NCBI GenBank assembly: GCA_030615045.1
Contig: JAUWZY010000004.1
Location: 1-21,714 of the forward strand
Source: Chloroflexota bacterium
GTDB taxonomy: Bacteria; Chloroflexota; Dehalococcoidia; SZUA-161; JAUWZY01
Direction: 5' to 3'
DNA: 21,714 bases
Each line of letters opens with the position of its first letter. The stretch's first letter is position 1. Below the pieces are notes generated by a model, which made no database searches, had not been told where the DNA came from, and saw only the letters and a list, made by a program, of their open reading frames with translations. Shown here piece after piece: positions 16,420-21,571 of this stretch. Both the position numbers and the translations under genes were made by a program.

Positions 16420-16660
16420 GTCTGCTGGGGTCTAATTCATAGCTAGCCAGGTATCGTTGCCGATGTCATATCTCCAGAAGTTCCTTGCTTTATCGCCCCG
16501 CAGCGCATAGATGTAGGTGCCGGCATAGACAAGGGCACCGCCATGCTCGACGTCTAATGGGGTATCATTCATAGCTGTCCAGTTATCGTTGCCGATGTCG
16601 TATCTCCAAAACCCCTTTTGTCCATCCTTTTTACCATCCCCCTGCAGTGCATAGATATAG
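15868..16660 (-). repeat. Tandem kelch-coding repeats
   Basis: About six degenerate tandem units of roughly 125-150 bp each encode kelch blades. On the plus strand the recurring landmarks are GCATAGATATAGGTGCCG-like blocks, GATGTCATATCTCCA and TCTGATTCATAGCTGTCCAG. Units differ mainly in the loop between YALxG and FWRYD. The period explains the repeated IYAL and WRYD strings and gives an internal reference for judging the two stop codons. Confidence 0.8.
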
Positions 16661-17085
16661 CCACTATCGTTATCAGTAAAGGTTGTTGTGGCGGTGTTAG
16701 TTCCATCAGTCGCAGTTACGGTGTATGTTCCCTCTATTCCATCCAGCTGGTAGGTGCAGGTGAAATACCCCGTATCATCGGTTACCGGTGCGGGGGCGAC
16801 TGTATCCGTCACGCCATCCGGCCTTTCGACGGCGACAGCGACCTCTGCATTCGCCAGGAAGCCGCTACCGGAGATAGTTACCACCTCCCCCGGGGCGTAA
16901 TCCGGTTTATCGGTCCAAACGGATGCACTTTGCGCCATCGATGGCGCCCGTTTACCCCAGTCTGGGGCGAAATCCCGCTTATCGGTCCAAGCGGATGCAC
17001 TTTGCGCCATGGCTGGCATCGCAATCGATAGCGCCAATGCCAGCGCCAAGATCAGCGCCACTATGGGGAGTAATATCTTTCTCAA
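16432..17085 (-). CDS. N-terminal piece of secreted kelch/Ig-like surface protein
   Basis: This is the only part that is translated without readthrough: 217 aa from TTG 17085, preceded by GGAGCGGAGAAAACAGA as ribosome-binding region. A classical signal peptide (MRKILLPIVALILALALALS to PAMA, cleavage before QSA) is followed by a duplicated 24-residue block with WTDK(R/P)D(F/Y)AP, a filamin-like Ig domain starting PGEVVTISGSGF, and the first two kelch units. It stops at TAG inside WLAMN-Q-TP of the second unit. If no readthrough occurs, the product is a secreted Ig domain with one and a half blades, unlikely to fold as a propeller. Confidence 0.75.
   Translation of the reverse strand: MRKILLPIVALILALALALSIAMPAMAQSASAWTDKRDFAPDWGKRAPSMAQSASVWTDKPDYAPGEVVTISGSGFLANAEVAVAVERPDGVTDTVAPAPVTDDTGYFTCTYQLDGIEGTYTVTATDGTNTATTTFTDNDSGYIYALQGDGKKDGQKGFWRYDIGNDNWTAMNDTPLDVEHGGALVYAGTYIYALRGDKARNFWRYDIGNDTWLAMN
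16891..17017. repeat. 72-bp in-frame duplication next to the signal peptide
   Basis: The stretch 16891-16945 is repeated at 16963-17017 with an offset of exactly 72 bp and few mismatches; both contain TCGGTCCAA, GGATGCACTTTGCGCCAT and GGGGCG. It duplicates 24 residues (MAQSASxWTDKxDxAP) including the signal peptidase region, so the mature protein has a second copy of the cleavage-site sequence. Confidence 0.75.
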
Positions 17086-17189
17086 TCTGTTTTCTCCGCT
17101 CCTTTTAGGTTTGCCTTATCGCCTGGCGACCTCAGGCATAGCGACACAAGCTTAGACATGCCCTGCTCTCTTTCCCTGTTTCATATACC

Positions 17190-17219
17190 AAAAAAACCGA
17201 CCTTTGAGTAAGGTCGGTT
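17190..17219 (-). terminator. Intrinsic terminator of leader RNA A
   Basis: On the minus strand AACCGACCTT (17219-17210) and AAGGTCGGTT (17204-17195) form a perfect 10-bp stem around ACTCA, followed by a run of U (A tract 17190-17196 on the plus strand). Its 5' arm contains the CCUU that also closes the aptamer, so the terminator and the aptamer closing stem exclude each other. Confidence 0.85.
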
Positions 17220-17280
17220 TCGCTACTCGCTCCACAGAGCCTAAGCGGCCAACTTCTGGCTCTGCTTCATCGCTCCCTTA
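17209..17280 (-). ncRNA. Cyclic-di-GMP-II-type riboswitch, copy A
   Basis: A 72-nt aptamer candidate upstream of the kelch surface gene. On the minus strand it runs UAAGG (P1), GAGCGAUGAA, a pairing CAGAGCC/GGCUCUG region, GUUGGCCGCU, GAGUAGCG, AACCGA, CCUUA (P1'). The order P1-AUGAA-UUGG-(hairpin)-AGUAGYG-AACCGA-P1' and the length match the class II c-di-GMP riboswitch, whose Clostridium acetobutylicum member ends UUAGUAGUGCAACCGACC (recalled from the published structure). P1' overlaps the terminator 5' arm, predicting that ligand binding permits transcription into the kelch gene about 105 nt downstream. The region 17086-17189 otherwise holds only the ribosome-binding site and a small imperfect hairpin. 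Confidence 0.78.
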
Positions 17281-17351
17281 ATATATCTTCTTCAATTGTT
17301 AAAGTTTGGTTATTATGGCGCTGCCAAGACAATCGGCTAAAAGCGTTGTGT

Positions 17352-17558
17352 TCAATCCTTAATTCCGCTTTCCTTCCTCGTTTGAGGATTGTGCAATATG
17401 CTATGAGAGGCTAACCGTCCCCGATAGTCTGCCATGATTTTCAGCATTCTATCTGCAATATCAGGTATCGATGGATGGTTTGCCTTCTCGCCAAGCTCCT
17501 TCATCAATTGGGTTAGCTCCGTCACCCGCACGAAATCAGCGTCTTTTATGTAAGGCAC
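17352..17558 (-). CDS. Small 68-aa protein of unknown function behind leader RNA B
   Basis: Not recognised. The hydrophilic, mostly helical sequence (VRVTELTQLMKELGEKANHPSIPDIADRMLKIMADYRG) looks like a genuine folded small protein rather than a random frame; it has no signal peptide or membrane segment. The GTG start at 17558 follows GGGGAC at a suitable distance; an in-frame TAA lies 18 bp upstream of it. It is the first ORF after riboswitch copy B (terminator ends 43 bp before the start), so its expression may respond to the same ligand. The 60 bp between its stop and leader A contain no other gene. Confidence 0.5.
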   Translation of the reverse strand: MPYIKDADFVRVTELTQLMKELGEKANHPSIPDIADRMLKIMADYRGRLASHSILHNPQTRKESGIKD

Positions 17559-17600
17559 TTGTCCCCACGATACTTAGCATCAGCCGCCATTTTGGCGCAC

Positions 17601-17629
17601 AAAATAAACCGACCTCGTAAGGTCGGTTT
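17601..17629 (-). terminator. Intrinsic terminator of leader RNA B
   Basis: On the minus strand AAACCGACCT (17629-17620) pairs with AGGTCGGTTT (17615-17606), a perfect 10-bp stem with tetraloop TACG, followed by AUUUU. The loop differs from copy A but the stem is the same, showing that the terminator has been kept while the loop changed. Confidence 0.83.
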
Positions 17630-17689
17630 CGCTACTGCTCCACAGAGCCCAAGCAACCAACTACAGACTCTGCTTCGTCGCTCCCTTAC
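17617..17689 (-). ncRNA. Cyclic-di-GMP-II-type riboswitch, copy B
   Basis: Homologous to copy A at about 80% identity over roughly 73 nt. The minus strand runs GUAAGG (P1), GAGCGACGAA, CAGAGUC pairing with GGCUCUG (a G-U pair replaces a G-C pair of copy A, so the helix is retained), AGUUGGUUGCU, GGAGCAGUAGCG, AACCGA, CCUUAC (P1'). Conserved bases cluster where class II c-di-GMP riboswitches are conserved, while changes fall in helices and loops. P1' again overlaps the terminator. It precedes the 68-aa ORF, and a promoter-like sequence lies about 30 bp upstream. Confidence 0.76.
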
Positions 17690-17716
17690 AATGGATTATT
17701 TTGGTTTCAATTAAAG

Positions 17717-17743
17717 ATTATCAAAGATCGTTAAAATTGGCAA
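17717..17743 (-). promoter_or_regulatory. Putative promoter of leader RNA B
   Basis: On the minus strand TTGCCA (17743-17738, five of six matches to the -35 consensus) is followed after 15 bp by GATAAT (17722-17717, five of six at -10). The spacing is short. Transcription would begin just before the aptamer, around 17705-17711. No equally good promoter was found for leader A. Confidence 0.4.
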
Positions 17744-17770
17744 CAGTTTCTTAACATAAATCGAAATGTG

Positions 17771-17848
17771 TCAGTGATTTTCGCACTCTCATTATTTATC
17801 GCTAATCCAATTTTTTCGGTAATTTTCGCACTTTCACTATTTATCGCT
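17771..17848. repeat. Pair of 33-bp AT-rich direct repeats
   Basis: 17771-17803 and 17816-17848 align over 33 bp with four mismatches, all transitions; both contain ATTTTCGCACT and TATTTATCGCT. They lie in the otherwise gene-free AT-rich stretch 17690-17836 upstream of leader B. They could be a regulator binding pair or remnants of a duplication; no palindrome was found in the unit. Confidence 0.6.
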
Positions 17849-18016
17849 TTTGTGCGCAGCAAGGTGGAACTCATAGTATCGATCGCCGATGGCTTCCACC
17901 ATTATCTTTTCGCTCTTGTCGTAGCCAGCGGATTGGAGCAGACGAGAGTATGTTTCGGCGACGATCCCATTGGGGACCAATGCGAAACTCTCATCGCCAA
18001 GCTGAGGGATGCCCGC
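17837..18016 (-). pseudogene. 59-codon orphan ORF, likely a gene remnant
   Basis: Directly after the TAG at 18017-18019, an open frame of 59 codons reads as credible protein (GIPQLGDESFALVPNGIVAE, RLLQSAGYDKSEKIMVEAIG, RYYEFHLAAHKSDK) and ends with TAG 17837-17839. There is no ATG start at its beginning; TTG near codon 13 is the only early candidate. The family is not recognised. Its first codons lie inside the 24-bp direct repeat shared with etfA, suggesting that a longer gene was cut at this junction. Confidence 0.35.
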
Positions 18017-18022
18017 CTATAG
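17999..18022 (+). repeat. 24-bp direct repeat, copy 2
   Basis: Identical to the last 24 bases of etfA (15032-15055). In plus orientation it would again encode KLRDARL-stop, following a frame with no resemblance to EtfA except GD and L residues. Together the copies bracket 2,943 bp that contain the kelch gene, both riboswitch leaders, the 68-aa ORF and the orphan ORF. Confidence 0.85.
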
Positions 18023-18144
18023 CAATACTAAGAATATAGAACCCTCACTTCATGTAGAACAGGGGTCACGCTGGTATCCGAGGTGGTCAAAGTCGCCCGC
18101 CACTGCTGATATCTGCCCGTTATGGGCAGGGCAGAGGCAGGCTG

Positions 18145-20628
18145 TCATGGCAAGGTGGCATTATCTTTGGCGAATGCAGTATCGGATGCCCTGACCTCAA
18201 AGGTGATGTCGGTGACACCTGCTTCAACCGTTCCGTTCCAGCTCAGCCAGTCCCAGCTTGCTCCCGCCTCGCCGGTATCATAGACCTTGGAGGCGATGGT
18301 GCCTGAGGCTACGTATTGCTCTGAACCTAAAGAATAAAATGTTGAAGGGTCACCTTGGTTGTTATAGCAGGTCTTAATCCAGTCTGCGCTTGCTGCGCTA
18401 TTGGAAATGCGGACTTCGTCGAGTGTGCCGTTAATATAATAAGCACCATCTCTTGAACCTATTTGAAGAGCACCCAAAGCGTTCGACGCCTGACTAAAGG
18501 AGGTATCACTTGCTTTAAACTCTCCATTCAGATATATGGACGCTTTTTGATTTGGATAATCATAAGTAGCTACAACATGATACCATTTATCTGCCTCAAT
18601 TGTTCCACTACTAGTCCAGGTATCCATATTATAATCGTCGTGGAAATTGATCCAAGTATCATAAACTTCGAATCTAAACCTCTCATCCGAGGTACCCGTA
18701 ATTGCTCCCCATACCATTTCTTGCCTAGGCCACGCATTAGGAACTTTAACCCATACTGAAATCGAGAAAGTATTATTTGATAACGTTCCTATACTACCTA
18801 AATAGATACGATCATTAATCCCATCAAAGTCTATGGAACCGTCAATTTGACCTATTACTTGGTCAGAAGAGGTCATCGAACCCCAATTGCTTCCATCATT
18901 GTCGTTTGAAGTTGAGTCCTTAAACGCTGGATTGGGATCGGTGGGGTCTTCTTGCAGATGCTGCACCATCTTGAAGTTACCATCCCAGACTTTCTCCGAG
19001 CCATAAGTGCTGTTTGCTGCAGGCTCACTTGCATCAGGGTTCCCGTAGTAAACGTAAATATCTACATCGCTACCGCCTTTAACATCGACCTTCACCCAAG
19101 CCACTAATTCACCTGCTGACTTGTTGAAATACTCTATCCCCCGCGGAATCTCTGATATACCATCCGACTTAGTGAATCTGATATCCCCACCATCACTCTT
19201 GGCAACATGTTTGAAATCGTCGTCTATCGTATTGATTAAAACTGGGAAGTTATCTAAATCTGCTTCAACCTGTGAAGAGTTAATGGTTATCTTCTTCCTG
19301 TAACTCCAACTGGTGTCATACCACGCAGTTTCCTCTGAATCTAAAGAATAGAATGTTGAAGTAGAATTCTGATTGTTGTAGCAGGTCTTAATCCATGCTG
19401 CACTTCTGGCTATGTTTGAGATGCGGACTTCATCAGCTATCCCGTCAAGGTATCTTTGTGCCGCTCCGCATCTGCCGATTCGAAGGTTGGTGTCCCAACC
19501 ACTTCTATCGGTCTCGATTCCCGTGTCATTTCCTTGAGAAACCCCATCTAAGAACAGCTCTCCTGCTGGTGATGAGCCTGCACCTGTCAGCACCACAACA
19601 GCGTAGTGCCAGCTTGTGGTGTCCGAGAAGCTCGTCTGAATCTCAACCGCTGGTACCCAATTACCCGATGTGTACTCATAACCGTAGAAGAAGTCTAATA
19701 AATTAGCTGTACTCATGCGACCAATGGTTAAGTGCATCTCGTGAGAACTGGCGACACCGGGCTCACCCCACCCGTTTTGGCTCGCTGGACCTTCCCACAG
19801 TATGTGGTGTGAGCCTGTTGTCAAATCCGCTTTGAACCAAACCTCCCAAGTGATGTTGCTGGCTGTCTTGGACTCGTTACTCGTTGTGTTAATATAATCA
19901 TTAATCCCATCAAAATCTAAACTCCCATCAATCTTCCCTGCTACTTGGTCAGCTGAGTCCATTCCTAATGTTGTTCCATTATTTCCGTTTGATGTGCTGT
20001 CCTTTATGTCCCCAGACCCTCCATCGATGTCGGTTTCCTGCAAATGCTGCACCATCTTGAAGTTGCTATCCCAAACGCCAGTAGCATTTTGCTGGCTACC
20101 GCAGGTAGCATTGCCGTAATACATATAGATTTCAGTATCAGTGCTGGAGGATAAAGAGGCGACTCTGACCCAAGTCACCAATTCTCCGGTGGTGCCATTA
20201 AACTTTTCTATCTCGTGGGCCAGCTTTGTTGTGCCGTCTGATTTAGTAAACAGAATATCATCGCCATCGTTTTGGGCATCGGAGGCTAAATCGCTGTCGG
20301 AAACTAGGCTTACCAAGAGGGGGAAGTCGGTTAAGTTGCCAGCAATCTTTGTGTGGTTGGTGGTTATCTTTTTCCTGTAACTCCAACTGGTGTCATACCA
20401 GTCACTTTTTACCACCAGCTCGACCTTACACAGGGAAAGCTCCTCCTCAGCCCCTATGGTTGCAGTTGGCTCCGGGTCGGCGTATTTGCGCGCCCTGACA
20501 TCATCTATCCACCAGTCGTTATTAGCCGTCCATGCCCTCTGCCCCACTGTTCCAGAAGTGTGGTCTGTGCCCACATCGACCCAGCCAGATACTGGATTGA
20601 TCTGAACATCATCTAACAGGAACTTCAT
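18145..20628 (-). CDS. Central DUF2341-LamG tandem piece of surface protein
   Basis: The largest open piece, truly open from 20742. The ATG at 20628 (MKFLLDDVQINPVSG) has no ribosome-binding site and falls inside a jelly-roll domain, so it is probably not a real start. Two homologous modules follow, each opening AWYDTSWSYRKKIT or equivalent (DUF2341, with DILFTKSDGTTKLAHEIEKFN and IYMYYGN), then a concanavalin-like LamG domain (GSLDFDGINDYINTT, GELFLDGVSQGN, DEVRISNIARSAAWIKTCYNNQ). Such modules bind glycans or proteins outside the cell. The final domain (SKVYDTGEAGASWDWLSWNGT, ITFEVRASDTAFAKDN) is cut at TGA. Base composition is more AT-rich than the housekeeping genes. Confidence 0.65.
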   Translation of the reverse strand: MKFLLDDVQINPVSGWVDVGTDHTSGTVGQRAWTANNDWWIDDVRARKYADPEPTATIGAEEELSLCKVELVVKSDWYDTSWSYRKKITTNHTKIAGNLTDFPLLVSLVSDSDLASDAQNDGDDILFTKSDGTTKLAHEIEKFNGTTGELVTWVRVASLSSSTDTEIYMYYGNATCGSQQNATGVWDSNFKMVQHLQETDIDGGSGDIKDSTSNGNNGTTLGMDSADQVAGKIDGSLDFDGINDYINTTSNESKTASNITWEVWFKADLTTGSHHILWEGPASQNGWGEPGVASSHEMHLTIGRMSTANLLDFFYGYEYTSGNWVPAVEIQTSFSDTTSWHYAVVVLTGAGSSPAGELFLDGVSQGNDTGIETDRSGWDTNLRIGRCGAAQRYLDGIADEVRISNIARSAAWIKTCYNNQNSTSTFYSLDSEETAWYDTSWSYRKKITINSSQVEADLDNFPVLINTIDDDFKHVAKSDGGDIRFTKSDGISEIPRGIEYFNKSAGELVAWVKVDVKGGSDVDIYVYYGNPDASEPAANSTYGSEKVWDGNFKMVQHLQEDPTDPNPAFKDSTSNDNDGSNWGSMTSSDQVIGQIDGSIDFDGINDRIYLGSIGTLSNNTFSISVWVKVPNAWPRQEMVWGAITGTSDERFRFEVYDTWINFHDDYNMDTWTSSGTIEADKWYHVVATYDYPNQKASIYLNGEFKASDTSFSQASNALGALQIGSRDGAYYINGTLDEVRISNSAASADWIKTCYNNQGDPSTFYSLGSEQYVASGTIASKVYDTGEAGASWDWLSWNGTVEAGVTDITFEVRASDTAFAKDNATLP

Positions 20629-20742
20629 TTGTCCCGGGCTTCCCTTGATGAGAATGGTGGCCTTAAACCATGTATTCTGAGGTAACGTCCCTGAAACTGC
20701 GTTCAGCCTTGTCCATGTGCTATTGACATACTTAGCAATTGA

Positions 20743-21513
20743 TCACTGGCCCTCCCAGTTGATGTGGTAGTCATTATATGGGGTGGTATTTTGGGCACGG
20801 AGCTGTGAGGCAATATCCGGCGTAGTAGCAGTGGCATACCACCAGGAGTCATAAACTAAATCCGATTCATCGACCCCCGTGGCCACAATGTATTTATTGC
20901 TCGTTGAGGTGGAGCCGGCTTTCAGGGAGTATGTTCCCGAGCGTTTCTGGTCTGTGGCGATGGTCCAGAAAGTGTCAGTGACCACGGTCCATTTATTCAG
21001 GTTGCCACTCTCGAAATCATCGAAGAAGACAAAGGTGGCCTCGCCATCGCTGGTGCTGCTGGCACTCTCGTCCCCATAATGCATATAGATGGTGGAATTG
21101 CCGGTGGGGATGGAGGGCACCTTGACCCAAAACACCGCAGAGGTGCTCGCGGTATAACTTTCTCTCCAGTGTGATAGCGAATTGCCATTGCCATCGGCGA
21201 AGCGAATATCATCGAAGTCCTCTTGCATATGAGGATCGTAGGGCACATCTACCTTTACTTGATAATCGGTTAGGGCCGCCCCGCTATTAGTTATGGTAAC
21301 AGGCTTTCTATAGGGCCAACCGGAGATATCAACCTGATTTATCACCCCTTCCTGGAATTGTGCCTGGGTGACCGCCACCCAACCCTGTGAGGGAGATAGC
21401 TTTGTTTGCGGCAAAGTGTGGACGGTGAGAGCATAGGCAATCCCTGTACCTGTCAGTGCCAGCACCAGCACCGCGATAAGCAGCAGGAATTTCTTGCCCA
21501 GACCCTTGTTCAT
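20743..21513 (-). CDS. N-terminal piece of DUF2341/LamG surface protein
   Basis: The 256 aa before the first TGA. An N-terminal signal sequence or anchor (GKKFLLLIAVLVLALTGTGIAYA) is followed by a DUF2341 domain (WPYRKPVTITNSGAALTDYQ, FDDIRFADGNG, VFWVKVPSIPTGNSTIYMHYGD) and a jelly-roll segment (FFDDFESGNLNKWTVVTD, SGTYSLKAGS, DSWWYATA) that stops at NWEGQ. The frame continues after the TGA with SIAKYVNSTWTRLNAVSGTLPQNTWFKA, clearly the rest of the same fold. The ATG at 21513 has no strong Shine-Dalgarno sequence. It lies 58 bp downstream of the partial gene at the window edge. Confidence 0.75.
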   Translation of the reverse strand: MNKGLGKKFLLLIAVLVLALTGTGIAYALTVHTLPQTKLSPSQGWVAVTQAQFQEGVINQVDISGWPYRKPVTITNSGAALTDYQVKVDVPYDPHMQEDFDDIRFADGNGNSLSHWRESYTASTSAVFWVKVPSIPTGNSTIYMHYGDESASSTSDGEATFVFFDDFESGNLNKWTVVTDTFWTIATDQKRSGTYSLKAGSTSTSNKYIVATGVDESDLVYDSWWYATATTPDIASQLRAQNTTPYNDYHINWEGQ

Positions 21514-21571
21514 AAGTCGTTAGCAGCTCGCGTAGGAGTTCTTCCAGAGGATGGAAATGGCGGAAGCCCGC

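Larger units (their letters stand above)
15148..17085 (-). pseudogene. Secreted kelch-propeller/Ig-like surface protein frame broken by TAG and TGA
   Basis: A single 646-codon frame, without any frameshift, runs from TTG 17085 to TGA 15148. It is interrupted at codon 218 (TAG, 16432-16434) and codon 406 (TGA, 15868-15870). In order it encodes a signal peptide ending in PAMA, a duplicated 24-residue segment, an Ig-like domain, six clear kelch repeats plus half a seventh, a second Ig-like region, a Pro-rich stretch and a basic tail. The TAG replaces the CAG of the recurrent AMNQT motif, a single C-to-T change. The three open pieces are listed separately. Recent nonsense decay is the simplest reading; consensus error or readthrough is possible. 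A c-di-GMP-II-type leader precedes it. Confidence 0.7.
18028..21513 (-). pseudogene. DUF2341/LamG surface protein frame broken by two TGA codons
   Basis: A continuous frame of 1,162 codons from ATG 21513 to TAG 18028, without frameshifts, contains TGA at codon 257 (20743-20745) and codon 1123 (18145-18147). The piece after the second TGA (QPASALPITGRYQQWRATL to VLHEVRVLYS) is the normal end of the C-terminal domain begun before it, so the stop lies inside a domain. Domains in order: signal peptide, DUF2341-like, a jelly-roll segment, a second DUF2341 with LamG, a third DUF2341 with LamG, and a C-terminal beta domain. The second and third DUF2341/LamG units are internal duplicates about 1,075 bp apart. 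The three open pieces are described separately or here. Confidence 0.7.

Noticed and set aside
17190..17280. Class I c-di-GMP (GEMM) riboswitch
   Set aside because: The GGUAGCG-like 3' end first suggested it, but the CACGCA and GACGCAAAGCC elements of GEMM are missing, while the AGUAGYG-AACCGA core and P1 placement of class II are present.
17190..17689. CRISPR-like pair of repeats
   Set aside because: The two ~90-bp copies are about 409 bp apart, with a gene between them and diverged in loops while retaining helices and terminators, as expected of paralogous leaders.
17768..18022. 84-aa plus-strand ORF ending KLRDARL like EtfA
   Set aside because: Its first half is a translation of the AT-rich direct repeats and its EtfA-like end comes only from the 24-bp repeat. 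The minus-strand reading of 17837-18016 looks more like protein.
18145..20745. Selenocysteine at the internal TGA codons
   Set aside because: No SECIS-like hairpin stood out after the codons, and beta-sandwich surface domains have no redox site that would need selenocysteine.
15148..21513. TGA reassigned to Trp (alternative genetic code) as the explanation of in-frame TGAs
   Set aside because: TGA ends recX, the activase gene, plsX and acd in well-defined overlaps with following starts, and one of the four internal stops is TAG. A genome-wide code change does not fit.
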